From JBCCGL01 sp039029275 (lineage in GTDB: Bacteria > Pseudomonadota > Gammaproteobacteria > JBCCGL01): a stretch of 64,000 nucleotides of DNA. The notes below the pieces were generated by a model. It was given only the letters and a program-made list of their open reading frames with translations. It ran no database searches and was not told where the DNA came from. Positions 36,893-45,088 of the stretch are shown piece after piece (position 1 is the stretch's first letter; the number at the start of each line of letters is the position of its first letter). The position numbers and the translations under genes were made by a program. The stretch spans positions 248,001 through 312,000 of the forward strand of contig JBCCGL010000002.1 of NCBI GenBank assembly GCA_039029275.1, written 5' to 3'.

Positions 36893-37518
36893 GGGTTGTT
36901 TTACCGCTGGTACTTCTCCTCAGTATTACAGCATGCGCCGCACCAGATAAATTCACCCCATCCGATTCGCGCGACGCGCATTGGCAAGCGCACGTGCAGG
37001 CCGTATCCAACATGCAGAAGTGGCGTGCGATGGGGCGAATCGCGGTCAAAACGAAAGACGACGGTGGCACTGTACGACTCATTTGGGATCAAAACCAGGA
37101 CGATTACACAGTGCGTTTGAGCGCGCCGTTAGGAAAAGGTGTGGTGCGCCTGCGGTCAACCGAAAACGGGGCTGAACTCTCCAATTCAGACGGATCAATC
37201 ATTACGGGTAAAAGCGCTGAAGAGCTGGTTCGGCAAGTGTTTGGCTGGCAGATGCCAATCGATCAACTCGGACACTGGCTCACCGGGTTGCCCGGTCAAC
37301 ACGCCGAATACTCGCTTAACACGCAAAGCTTGTTGGGCAGCCTCAACTGGAAACAGTGGGAGGCGCAGTTCGAGCGCTACACCGATGATCGCTATCCACC
37401 ATTGCCGAGCAAAATTCGGGTTGCGAGCAACGATGTCGAAATCCGCGTGGTCATTGACTCCTGGAATCAATCGCCATCCGAAGTCAGTACGACACGCATA
37501 CCGATTCCGGGCGAATAG
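36889..37518 (+). CDS. lolB: Outer-membrane lipoprotein receptor LolB
   Basis: The 209-residue precursor has a lipoprotein signal (LLSITACAA, acylated C16). The mature part has the LolB half-barrel marks WRAMGRIAVKTKDDGG, RLIWDQNQDDYTVRLSAPLGKGVVRL, the LVRQVFGWQMPIDQLGHWLTGLPG region and a final LPSKIRV. LolB takes lipoproteins from LolA and inserts them into the outer membrane. Overlaps the TPR gene by 4 bp and is 3 bp before ispE. Confidence 0.94.
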   Translation: MRVVLPLVLLLSITACAAPDKFTPSDSRDAHWQAHVQAVSNMQKWRAMGRIAVKTKDDGGTVRLIWDQNQDDYTVRLSAPLGKGVVRLRSTENGAELSNSDGSIITGKSAEELVRQVFGWQMPIDQLGHWLTGLPGQHAEYSLNTQSLLGSLNWKQWEAQFERYTDDRYPPLPSKIRVASNDVEIRVVIDSWNQSPSEVSTTRIPIPGE

Positions 37519-37521
37519 GCT

Positions 37522-38400
37522 GTGTCTGATTTCAACGTGACTCGCTGGCCGTCGCCGGCCAAGCTAAATTTGATCCTGCGTATAACGGGTCCGCGTCCCG
37601 ACGGTTACCATGAATTGCAAACCATGTTTCAGTTACTCGATTACGGCGACGACATCGACATTGCCGCGACCACGGATGGCGTAATTGAGACCAAAACCGC
37701 GGTGCCCGGTGTGAATCAAGAAAACGACTTGTGTGTGCTTGCCGCGCGCTTGCTGAAGAGGGAGACGGGCACTCATCAGGGAGCGGTGATCAGCTTACAA
37801 AAACGCTTGCCAATAGGTGCGGGGCTAGGCGGAGGCAGTTCAAATGCGGCGACCGTTTTAATCGCGCTTAATCGAATCTGGGGTACCGGACTATCGTTGC
37901 AGGAACTCGCGACGCTCGGTCTGCAACTGGGCGCAGATGTGCCAGTGTTCGTAATGGGCAAATCGGCGTGGGCCGAGGGAGTTGGGGAACGTCTGGTTCC
38001 AACTGCCTTACCGGAACGATGGTTTTTGGTGATTTCGCCTGGCGTTCATGTAAAAACTTCGGATGTATTTCGCGATGCTCGATTGACACGAAATTGTCCA
38101 CCGATCACAATACGCGCCTTTCTCGACCAGTACCTCAACGAGCCGGTCGATAACGTGTGTCAGCCGATCGTACGAGAGCGATACCCGGGTATCACGGAAG
38201 CGATAGATTGGCTAGCCGAACAGTGTCACGGCCGGACGAGGGTCGTCGGCATGACAGGCACTGGAAGTTGTGTGTTTGCAGCATTTGAAAGTCGAAGCGA
38301 TGCGCAAAATTTGCTGCACAGCGTTCCAGAGAAGTGGCGCGGATTTGTTGCCAAAGGGGTTGATGTGTCACCTCTGCATCGAGTGATGTCGCCGGAGTGA
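37522..38400 (+). CDS. ispE: 4-diphosphocytidyl-2-C-methyl-D-erythritol kinase
   Basis: The 292-residue GHMP kinase starts at GTG 37522. It has WPSPAKLNLILRITG, RPDGYHELQTMFQLLDYGD, the ATP loop GAGLGGGSSNAATVL and the C-terminal GMTGTGSCVFAAF. It phosphorylates CDP-ME in the MEP isoprenoid pathway. Third gene of the TPR-lolB-ispE operon; tRNA-Gln and prs follow, the standard order. Confidence 0.97.
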   Translation: MSDFNVTRWPSPAKLNLILRITGPRPDGYHELQTMFQLLDYGDDIDIAATTDGVIETKTAVPGVNQENDLCVLAARLLKRETGTHQGAVISLQKRLPIGAGLGGGSSNAATVLIALNRIWGTGLSLQELATLGLQLGADVPVFVMGKSAWAEGVGERLVPTALPERWFLVISPGVHVKTSDVFRDARLTRNCPPITIRAFLDQYLNEPVDNVCQPIVRERYPGITEAIDWLAEQCHGRTRVVGMTGTGSCVFAAFESRSDAQNLLHSVPEKWRGFVAKGVDVSPLHRVMSPE

Positions 38401-38508
38401 CTGACATCGCGTGATAAATATGAAGAAGTGTCTACACTATTGCGGCAAATCCGTAATACCAGACGAGTGTTACACTTCCAAAATAACAAGAAAAGCAGAA
38501 TGAACGTT

Positions 38509-38583
38509 TGGGCCGTCGCCAAGCGGTAAGGCACCAGGTTTTGATCCTGGCATACGCAGGTTCGAATCCTGCCGGCCCAGCCA
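38509..38583 (+). tRNA. glnX: tRNA-Gln (UUG anticodon)
   Basis: The acceptor TGGGCCG/CGGCCCA with discriminator G and encoded CCA gives 75 nt. The anticodon stem CCAGG/CCTGG encloses TTTTGAT, giving UUG for CAA/CAG. T-arm GGTTCGAATCC is standard. It lies between ispE and prs, as in many gammaproteobacteria. Confidence 0.97.
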
Positions 38584-38677
38584 TTTTTTAAACGTTATAC
38601 AAAAAACGGCGAATTCAAACCACTTCAAGGCGAACGGACATAGTTTCATCCGCCCATCATCAAATTAATACAACGCA

Positions 38678-39652
38678 ATGATTCACGACGACGATAACCT
38701 CAGCTTCGACAGGATGATGGTGTTTGCGGGAGACGCGGGCGCGCATTTGGCCCGACGTTTGTGCGATGACCTCAATCTACCACTCGGCCGCGCACTACTC
38801 GGCTCATTTAGCGACGGCGAACACAGCGTTGAAATTCTCGACAACGTGCGCGGGCGGGACATTTACATTATCCAATCCACTTGTGCGCCGACCAATAATA
38901 ATTTGATGCAATTACTGGTGATGGTCGATGCGATGAAACGCGCCTCTGTCAATCAGGTAACCGCGGTGATCCCCTATTTTGGATACGCCAGACAAGACCG
39001 CCGAGTGCGTTCACAGCGTGTTCCGGTCACCGCCAAGCTGGTGGCGAACATGTTGTCGTCAGCGGGTGTTGATCGCGTCTTAACCATCGACTTACACGCC
39101 GACCAGATTCAAGGCTTCTTCGACATCCCGGTCGACAACGTGTACGGCTCGCCCCTGCTGCTTGGAGACATTTGGCGTCAGAAGCACGATGACCTGATCG
39201 TGGTTTCCCCGGACGTTGGCGGTGTGGTCCGCGCGCGAGCAATCGCCAAGCGCCTCGACGACGCTGATCTCGCGATCATTGACAAACGCCGCCCGCAGGC
39301 CAATCAATCGGAGGTCATGCACATCATTGGTTCGGTCGAGGGTAAAAGTTGTGTATTGGTCGACGACATGGTCGATACGGCGGGCACGCTATGCGCGGCG
39401 GCAAACGCGCTCAAAGAAAACGGTGCCGCTCGAGTTATCGCCTACGCAACGCACCCGGTGCTTTCTGGCCCGGCTATCGAGCGCATTCGCAATTCGACAA
39501 TCGATGAGCTGGTGGTGACAGACACGATTCCGCTGAGTGAAGAAGCGCAAAATTGCAGCCTGATTCGCCAGCTGAGCGTGGCTAATATGCTCGCTGAGAC
39601 TATCCGCCGAATGCAGAAAAATGAATCTGTCAGCTCCCTGTATATGGACTAG
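38678..39652 (+). CDS. prs: Ribose-phosphate pyrophosphokinase
   Basis: The 324-residue PRPP synthetase has MMVFAGDAGAHLARRLC, FSDGEHSVEILDNVRGRD, the GYARQDRR active-site loop, the DLHADQIQGFFDIPVDNVY metal site, VVSPDVGGVVRARAIAKRL, and the PRPP loop VLVDDMVDTAGTLC. It makes PRPP for nucleotide, histidine and tryptophan synthesis. An N-terminal extension of about 9 residues (MIHDDDNLS) is slightly longer than usual. Confidence 0.97.
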   Translation: MIHDDDNLSFDRMMVFAGDAGAHLARRLCDDLNLPLGRALLGSFSDGEHSVEILDNVRGRDIYIIQSTCAPTNNNLMQLLVMVDAMKRASVNQVTAVIPYFGYARQDRRVRSQRVPVTAKLVANMLSSAGVDRVLTIDLHADQIQGFFDIPVDNVYGSPLLLGDIWRQKHDDLIVVSPDVGGVVRARAIAKRLDDADLAIIDKRRPQANQSEVMHIIGSVEGKSCVLVDDMVDTAGTLCAAANALKENGAARVIAYATHPVLSGPAIERIRNSTIDELVVTDTIPLSEEAQNCSLIRQLSVANMLAETIRRMQKNESVSSLYMD

Positions 39653-39762
39653 CCTGCTACAGCGCAGATACGCTCAAAAACATATCTATAATCCTTCTTC
39701 GCGCCGGATTTTCTGATAAAATCCCGCGCCTTGCCCGTTTTGGTCGCGATTCGGGTACCGGA

Positions 39763-39787
39763 AACCCCGATTTTTTCGGGGTTTTAA
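39763..39787 (+). terminator. Intrinsic terminator between prs and rplY
   Basis: The stem AACCCCGA (39763-39770) pairs with TCGGGGTT (39776-39783), with a 5-nt T loop and a T-rich run after it. It ends only 23 bp before rplY, so it could either end prs or act as an attenuator in the rplY leader. Confidence 0.75.
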
Positions 39788-39809
39788 TATTCTCAAATGG
39801 AGAAAATAC

Positions 39810-40463
39810 ATGAGCGTATCATTTACCGTTGACGCGGAACCGCGTACGGATCAGGGGAAAGGTGCGAGCCGCCGCCTGCGTCGTGCGAATCAGGTGCCCG
39901 CTGTCGTTTATGGCGCAGGCAAAGAACCTGAGTCAATCATGGTTAAGCACAACGAAGTGCTTAAGAGTCTCGACCATGAAGCCTTCTACTCACACATTCT
40001 TACATTGAACGTTGGCAAAAAAAGTCAGCAGGTCATCCTGCGCGACATTCAGCGCCATCCCTTCAAAAAGCTGGTTATGCACATCGACTTCCTGCGTGTG
40101 CAGTCCGACCAGTCCATTCAGGTCCAGGTTCCTTTGCACTTCTTGAACGAAGAGAATTGTGTTGGAGTGAAGCAGGGTGGAGGCATCATCAGCCATCTCG
40201 AAACCGAGATTTTGATCGACTGTCTGCCGGGCGATTTGCCAGAGTACATCGAAATTGATGTCGCGGCGCTTGAGCTGGGAGCATCCTTGCACTTGTCGGA
40301 CGTCAAACTGCCCGAGGGCGTAACCTCAGTCGACCTCGCGTACGGGGAAGATCACGACCGCGCTGTCGTCTCGATTCATGTGACGCGTGCATCCAAGTCT
40401 GACGATGACGATGATGATGCAGGTGAAGAAGCAGCAGAAGGCGAAGAGGACACTGACGGCTAA
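39810..40463 (+). CDS. rplY: 50S ribosomal protein L25 (CTC family)
   Basis: The 217-residue protein has the L25 5S-rRNA-binding domain (about 1-95; GKGASRRLRRANQVPAVVYG, QVILRDIQRHPFKKLVMHIDFLRV) and the TL5/CTC C-terminal domain (about 100-185). It ends in a strongly acidic tail (about 195-217, mostly D/E with alanine), which many CTC proteins have. It stabilises 5S rRNA in the 50S subunit. RBS GGAGAA precedes ATG. Next to pth. Confidence 0.96.
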   Translation: MSVSFTVDAEPRTDQGKGASRRLRRANQVPAVVYGAGKEPESIMVKHNEVLKSLDHEAFYSHILTLNVGKKSQQVILRDIQRHPFKKLVMHIDFLRVQSDQSIQVQVPLHFLNEENCVGVKQGGGIISHLETEILIDCLPGDLPEYIEIDVAALELGASLHLSDVKLPEGVTSVDLAYGEDHDRAVVSIHVTRASKSDDDDDDAGEEAAEGEEDTDG

Positions 40464-40487
40464 CTTGTTGCCCTCAGGAGGCCCGAT

Positions 40488-41117
40488 GTGGGCACCGCCG
40501 AAACATCGATCGATCTAATCGTCGGACTGGGTAACCCTGGCTCCGAGTATGCAGAAACCCGCCATAATGCGGGTTTCTGGCTTGTGGACGAGATTGCTCG
40601 GACAGACCGTCAGACTTTTGCAAGCGAGACTCGATTTCACGGTGACGTTGCGACTACCCAAATTGGAGCACGCAAAGTCCGTTTGCTTAAACCGACGACG
40701 TTTATGAACCGCAGCGGTCAGTCCGTCGCAACAATGGCTCGTTACTTCAAGATACCGGTCGAAAACGTCCTTGTTGTCCACGATGAGCTCGACCTGTCGG
40801 CAGGCGATGCGCGGATCAAGTTCGGTGGCGGTCACGGCGGTCACAACGGACTGCGCGATATGATCGCGCATTTTGGATCCCCCAACTTTTGGCGAATCCG
40901 GTTGGGCATCAGCCATCCCGGCCATCAGTCTGATGTGGTCAACTATGTGCTGAAACCGCCGTCGCGCGATGATCGCGAAAAAATCGATGAAACGATAAGC
41001 GTTATCCTGAGTGTGATGCCAATGGTTGTGGACAACGATATCCAAAAGGCGACACAAAAGGTGCACTCACGCAAGCCCAAGCCACCAAAGCCTGATACAC
41101 AACAAACCGAAGATTGA
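40488..41117 (+). CDS. pth: Peptidyl-tRNA hydrolase
   Basis: The 209-residue protein starts at GTG 40488; CAGGAGG at 40475 fits it. It has VGLGNPGSEYAETRHNAGFW with the catalytic histidine, KPTTFMNRSGQSV, LVVHDELDLSAGDARIKFGGGHGGHNGLRD and FWRIRLGISHPG. It frees tRNA from dropped-off peptidyl-tRNA. The C-terminus ends in a K/P-rich stretch and the stop lies at the junction of a 22-bp tandem duplication (see repeat). Confidence 0.97.
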   Translation: MGTAETSIDLIVGLGNPGSEYAETRHNAGFWLVDEIARTDRQTFASETRFHGDVATTQIGARKVRLLKPTTFMNRSGQSVATMARYFKIPVENVLVVHDELDLSAGDARIKFGGGHGGHNGLRDMIAHFGSPNFWRIRLGISHPGHQSDVVNYVLKPPSRDDREKIDETISVILSVMPMVVDNDIQKATQKVHSRKPKPPKPDTQQTED

Positions 41118-41136
41118 TACACAACAAACCGAAGAT
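41093..41136. repeat. 22-bp perfect tandem duplication across the pth stop
   Basis: Two identical 22-bp units, 41093-41114 and 41115-41136, start TGATACACAACAAACC and end GAAGAT. The pth stop TGA is the first codon of the second unit; a TGA in the same phase relation follows the second unit. It looks like a replication-slippage duplication and is neutral for the protein. Confidence 0.95.
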
Positions 41137-41173
41137 TGAAACCCCCAAAGCGCGGAACTGATAGAGATCGAAC

Positions 41174-42265
41174 ATGGGATTTAAATGCGGCATCGTCGGC
41201 CTGCCTAATGTCGGTAAATCAACGTTATTCAACGCGCTGACGCAAGCGGAGATCGCGGCCGAAAACTACCCTTTTTGCACCATCGAACCCAACGTCGGGA
41301 TTGTGCCAGTGCCCGATTTGCGTCTGAATCAATTGGCGGAAATCGTGAATCCGGAAAAAGTCATCCCAACCACCATGGAGTTTGTCGATATCGCAGGATT
41401 GGTCGCGGGCGCCTCAAAAGGTGAGGGGCTGGGTAACCAGTTTCTGGGTCATATCCGCGAGACGGACGCCATCGCTCACGTTGTGCGATGCTTCGAAAAC
41501 GATGACGTGATCCATGTGGAAGGCAAGGTCAACCCGATTAACGATGTCGAGGTGATCAACACGGAGCTGCTGCTTGCCGATGTCGAAACGGTCGACAAGG
41601 CAATTCAGCGGATCAGCAAAGTCGCCAAGTCTGGCAACAAAGCGGCAATTGCGGAGAAGGCGTTTTTGGAGAAACTAGCTGCGCATTTAGACCAGGGCAA
41701 TCCTGCCCGAACAGTTGAAGCCAGCGACGCTGAAAAGGCGGTTGTCAAGAACCTGCACCTGCTGACCGCAAAGCCGGCGATGTATATCGCGAATGTCGAC
41801 GAAAGCGGTTTCGAAGACAACCCGCTACTCGATCAATTGATTGAGTACGCGGCGAAAGAGAGCGCAGACGTTGTTTCTGTTTGTGCATCTATCGAGGCCG
41901 AAATTGCTGTTCTGGAAGACGACGAAAAATCTGAGTTTCTCGATGATTTAGGGCTATCCGAGCCAGGATTAGATCGCGTGATACGTGCCGGTTATTCGCT
42001 GCTATCTCTGCAAACGTTTTTTACCGCCGGACCAAAAGAAGCGCGAGCGTGGACGGTACGTGCGTCCTCAACTGCGCCCCAGGGAGCGGGACGAATTCAC
42101 ACAGATTTCGAAAAAGGATTTATCCGCGCTGAGGTTGTCTCCTTCTCCGACTACATTGAATTTAGCGGCGAGCAGGGTGCAAAAGAAGCTGGAAAGTGGC
42201 GCCTGGAAGGCAAGGACTACGTACTCGAAGAGGGCGACGTGGTGCACTTTCGATTCAACGTCTAG
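41174..42265 (+). CDS. ychF: Ribosome-binding ATPase YchF (Obg family)
   Basis: The 363-residue protein has the P-loop GLPNVGKSTLFNAL, NYPFCTIEPNVG (switch I), FVDIAGLVAGASKGEGLGN (G3), and NVDES in place of the GTP-specific NKxD, which explains ATP preference. A coiled-coil insertion lies at about 130-175 and the TGS domain at about 278-361, ending EEGDVVHFRFNV. It binds ribosomes and is linked to stress control. It follows pth as usual. Confidence 0.97.
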   Translation: MGFKCGIVGLPNVGKSTLFNALTQAEIAAENYPFCTIEPNVGIVPVPDLRLNQLAEIVNPEKVIPTTMEFVDIAGLVAGASKGEGLGNQFLGHIRETDAIAHVVRCFENDDVIHVEGKVNPINDVEVINTELLLADVETVDKAIQRISKVAKSGNKAAIAEKAFLEKLAAHLDQGNPARTVEASDAEKAVVKNLHLLTAKPAMYIANVDESGFEDNPLLDQLIEYAAKESADVVSVCASIEAEIAVLEDDEKSEFLDDLGLSEPGLDRVIRAGYSLLSLQTFFTAGPKEARAWTVRASSTAPQGAGRIHTDFEKGFIRAEVVSFSDYIEFSGEQGAKEAGKWRLEGKDYVLEEGDVVHFRFNV

Positions 42266-42328
42266 CCGCCAGCCCTCAACTTGACAGCTTGATACGCAGG
42301 CGTCAAAATCGCGCACCTTCTTCGCAGT

Positions 42329-42405
42329 GGCTACATAGCTCAGTTGGTTAGAGCACAGCATTCATAATGCTGGGGTCCCTGGTTCAAGTCCAGGTGTAGC
42401 CACCA
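42329..42405 (+). tRNA. metT: tRNA-Met (CAU, elongator type)
   Basis: The acceptor GGCTACA/TGTAGCC pairs fully, with discriminator A and encoded CCA, 77 nt. The anticodon stem CAGCA/TGCTG encloses TTCATAA. The paired first base and absence of the three-GC initiator stem make it an elongator. An accessory island begins right after its 3' end. Confidence 0.96.
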
Positions 42406-42543
42406 CTTAATCCAATTCAAAAACAATATCTTGCAGGGTTTTTCTAGGGCCCTGTAAAAAGCCCTCGCACGCAAAAAACAACGCCCACCTCAACAACACA
42501 GTTCCTGTACAACTTGCACGGCCAGCTGATTGCTGAGTTCACG

Positions 42544-43842
42544 GGCTCTACCCCATAAACGGGGGATGGCATTCATTAGACGCGATTGATAATACCGTCC
42601 CACCCACAGTGAGTCAGTACTCGCAATCGGTAATTCTCAAAGTTTCTGAACCCATACGCTCGTCTAGAGATCATCTCCATCTTATTGTGAAAGCCTTCAG
42701 TGATGCTGTTACTTTTGCTGAACCGCCACATGGCAACGGTTGGTTCTAACCAAGCCAGCAGTGTGTTCGCTAAGATGCGCAGTGGACTGTCTTTGAGTTG
42801 TTCAAGTAACTCGAGATAGTGCGGCAACTTCGCTTTCATTCGTCGAGCAGTGAGCATTTTCAGTAGTACAAAGCGCATCAGTTTTTGTTTAACGCGATAC
42901 AGCGTGCGCAGTACGGGATATTCGTCAAGGTAATCCATCAGGTTGGCCTGCTGTTCATCGCTTAGCCGCCATTGATGTCGTCGCATAAGGCTGAGTAGTC
43001 CTCGATTCTTGCGGCCCTCTGGGTGTTGCTGTTGCCAGACTTTGAGGAAGTGGTGATTGATCAGTCGGACCACGTGAAAGCGATCGGCGACAACAATGGC
43101 ATTGGGAAAGTAACGCCGTGCAATACGACGATAGGTATCCGACAGATCCATGACCATCACCTGGACGTTGTCTCGGCCCTGAAGGGCGCTGAGATAGCGC
43201 TGCAGGCTAGGTTCTGAGCGCCCCAGCTTGACGTCAAAGACCTTGTGATGACTCAGGTCGACAAAGGTCGTGGCATAGCCTTTCTTGCGGGTGAGGAAGT
43301 GTTCATCGATCCCCAGCACTCGGGGACAGGGCCGATTGATGGCTTCAGAGCGCTTTTGTCCCAGATGGTGTTGGTACCACCGTTCCACGGTCGCCGGACT
43401 GATGTGGTGTGTGCGTGAGAGTTTCCGCTGCGTCACGCCGCCATGGTGCGCCTCAAAGACTTCCAATCGATAGGCTTCTGAGGCCTGATAGCGCGGTCGA
43501 AGCCCCGTAAAGGGATGACGAAAGTAGCGATGACACTGCCGGCAATGGTACTTCGGCACTCGCAGATGCAGGGTCATCAACTGATTGCCTTGCCGGGTGT
43601 GTTTAATCGTTCGTTTGTAGGTTGCTTTGATCCTCAAATCACGACTGTGGCAGTGTTTACAGGGCGGTCTTCGGCTAGGTCTTGCCCAGACTCGGATTCG
43701 TTTATCACGGTGTACCCGTTCAATAATCAGCTCAGATAGGCCTACAATGGTGCCTGCGTGGGACATCGGTGTTCTCCATTAAATTGATCGTCGCAAAATC
43801 AGTTTAATGAATACCGGTGTCCCCCGTTAATGATGAAGAGCC
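42544..43842. mobile_element. ISL3-family insertion sequence, complete
   Basis: This is a 1299-bp element. Its ends are imperfect inverted repeats: both start GGCTCT and share AACGGGGGA and ATTCATTA. The 8-bp sequence AGTTCACG flanks it on both sides (42536-42543 and 43843-43850), the target duplication size of ISL3 elements. It carries one intact transposase gene on the minus strand. A perfect target copy and intact gene indicate recent insertion. Confidence 0.97.
42576..43766 (-). CDS. ISL3-family transposase
   Basis: The 396-residue protein has the N-terminal zinc-finger region (CKHCHS...CRQCHRYF), an HTH (GGVTQRKLSRTHHISPATVERWY), and the DDE catalytic core: D in LGIDEHFL, D in VMVMDLSDTYR, and E in SITEGFHNKMEMISRRAYGFRNFENYRLRVL, a strong ISL3 signature. 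It is full length with no frameshift. It fills nearly the whole insertion sequence. Confidence 0.96.
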   Translation of the reverse strand: MSHAGTIVGLSELIIERVHRDKRIRVWARPSRRPPCKHCHSRDLRIKATYKRTIKHTRQGNQLMTLHLRVPKYHCRQCHRYFRHPFTGLRPRYQASEAYRLEVFEAHHGGVTQRKLSRTHHISPATVERWYQHHLGQKRSEAINRPCPRVLGIDEHFLTRKKGYATTFVDLSHHKVFDVKLGRSEPSLQRYLSALQGRDNVQVMVMDLSDTYRRIARRYFPNAIVVADRFHVVRLINHHFLKVWQQQHPEGRKNRGLLSLMRRHQWRLSDEQQANLMDYLDEYPVLRTLYRVKQKLMRFVLLKMLTARRMKAKLPHYLELLEQLKDSPLRILANTLLAWLEPTVAMWRFSKSNSITEGFHNKMEMISRRAYGFRNFENYRLRVLTHCGWDGIINRV

Positions 43843-43927
43843 AGTTCACGGGCTCAGACAGTAAGGAGTACGCCTACCTTAACGGGCAACCGATCGCGGT
43901 GTGGCACATCACGGGAGGAGCGCAGTA

Positions 43928-44725
43928 ATGGATTACAACAGCATGAAAAAAGTCATTACAAACCTCGCCGCTGCTACCGCGCTGATCCTGAGTGCAACCA
44001 GTACGCAAGCCGCGGAAACGTTGTACTACTTCCATAACGATCATCTGGGTACGCCGCAGGTGATGACGGATGATCAAGGCACCAAGGTGTGGGAGGCGCA
44101 TTACGAACCTTTTGGCGAGGTGTTGATTAGCACCAACACGATCGACAACAACCTGCGATTTCCAGGGCAGTATTACGATCAAGAGTCGGGGCTGCATTAC
44201 AACTACTATCGGGATTATGATCCGACGATAGGGCGGTATACTGAGTCCGACTTGATTGGAGTTAATGGAGGGTTAGACACCTATGGATACGTCGGCGGAA
44301 ATCCCTCAATTTATCTGGATCCATATGGCTTATGGCGAATAACCATTGCTGCGTATTATGGGTGGGGGGGAGGTATTTCATTCGGAGAAAATCCTAACGG
44401 AGCTGGATTTCTGGAAATTCAGGGCGGATATGGGATTGGCGGAGGTTTGAGCTACGATCCAGACGGGACATCTACGAATTACGATGCGTGTTTGGAACAA
44501 GGGCATCTAGGAGTAGGGGCGATAGCGCAAGTGGGTATTGGGTTTGGTCCCTTTGAAGCTGGTGGAAATTTGAATGCAGGATACAATGTGTCACCCTACT
44601 ATCCATTTAATGCTAGCGGGTTCGCGGATGGTGGTTTTACAGATGGGTTTACACTACAAGGATTTAATTTGAATATTGGTGGCAACGTCTCTGGTGTCGT
44701 TACAATTACCGGCGGTTCTAACTAA
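43928..44725 (+). CDS. Secreted RHS-core protein with glycine-rich variable C-terminus
   Basis: The ATG at 43928 overlaps the RHS tail stop (TAATG) and has a strong GGGAGGAG just before it. The 265-residue protein opens with a Sec signal peptide (KKVITNLAAATALILS, cut near TQA-AE, about residue 29). The RHS core follows: LYYFHNDHLGTPQVM, VWEAHYEPFGEV, LRFPGQYYDQESGLHYNYYR, DYDPTIGRYTESD, and the end motif DPYGL at about 138. After it comes a 127-residue unrelated, Gly/Tyr-rich tip without motifs I know. In RHS systems that tip is usually a toxin. A lone core with its own signal peptide is unusual. Confidence 0.85.
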   Translation: MDYNSMKKVITNLAAATALILSATSTQAAETLYYFHNDHLGTPQVMTDDQGTKVWEAHYEPFGEVLISTNTIDNNLRFPGQYYDQESGLHYNYYRDYDPTIGRYTESDLIGVNGGLDTYGYVGGNPSIYLDPYGLWRITIAAYYGWGGGISFGENPNGAGFLEIQGGYGIGGGLSYDPDGTSTNYDACLEQGHLGVGAIAQVGIGFGPFEAGGNLNAGYNVSPYYPFNASGFADGGFTDGFTLQGFNLNIGGNVSGVVTITGGSN

Positions 44726-44743
44726 ATTTTCGTAAACTATAAA

Positions 44744-45088
44744 ATGGCCAAGGTTAGCCGCAAGGGTTTTGTACGCATATTAGGGGTAACTGTTTTACTG
44801 CTTTTTTTGTCGTATTTTGTTGCAAGTTTTTTTGCGTATCGAAGTGAGTCTTTTATTCATGCAAAAAACCATTTAGTCAACGATCCGTTTATAGCTACAT
44901 ATTTTGATTCACCACACGATGTCGAATTTAGGATACTCGATTTTTCGATTTTTAATAGATCGAAACATAGCAATGCTGCATACACTTTAGAACTTTCCAG
45001 ATTTTCTAAGAGTATTGAAGTGATAGTCAAGCTAGATAAAAAGACCAAGTGGGAAATCTCATCCATTGAGTACGTTCAGAATCAATAG
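44744..45088 (+). CDS. Small membrane-anchored protein, candidate immunity protein
   Basis: The 114-residue protein begins 18 bp after the RHS-core gene. It has one N-terminal membrane helix (about 9-30, ILGVTVLLLFLSYFVASFF) and a periplasmic or outer domain of about 80 residues (beta-rich, ending KWEISSIEYVQNQ). The helix-plus-small-domain form weakly recalls Coa1/Tim21-like proteins found beside polymorphic toxins. Its position right after a variable RHS tip is the normal place of an immunity gene. Base composition is clearly more AT-rich than the chromosome. Its stop codon lies inside the first copy of a 29-bp repeat, so the end may have been altered. Function is inference only. Confidence 0.6.
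   Translation: MAKVSRKGFVRILGVTVLLLFLSYFVASFFAYRSESFIHAKNHLVNDPFIATYFDSPHDVEFRILDFSIFNRSKHSNAAYTLELSRFSKSIEVIVKLDKKTKWEISSIEYVQNQ

Larger units (their letters stand above)
42448..43928 (+). pseudogene. RHS/YD-repeat gene tail split by an insertion sequence
   Basis: When the insertion (42544-43842) and one 8-bp target copy are removed, the sequence reads through in one frame: FLYNLHGQLIAEFTGSDSKE, then YAYLNGQPIAVWHITGGAQ and TAA at 43926-43928. This is the RHS pattern FLYDxxGxLIAEY...YVYLDGQPLAVW that normally leads straight into the RHS core (YYxHxDHLGTP). Here it stops instead, and the core is in a separate downstream gene whose ATG overlaps this stop (TAATG). The frame is open only back to 42448 and RHS similarity starts near 42499, so most of the parent gene is missing. 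Confidence 0.8.

Noticed and set aside
42406..42447. tRNA-derived attachment site at the RHS island
   Set aside because: I found no second copy of the tRNA-Met 3' end near 45650 and no integrase, so no att sites are claimed.
42437..42470. Possible terminator after tRNA-Met
   Set aside because: The AGGG/CCCT pairing is short and has a bulge, with no T run in the right place.
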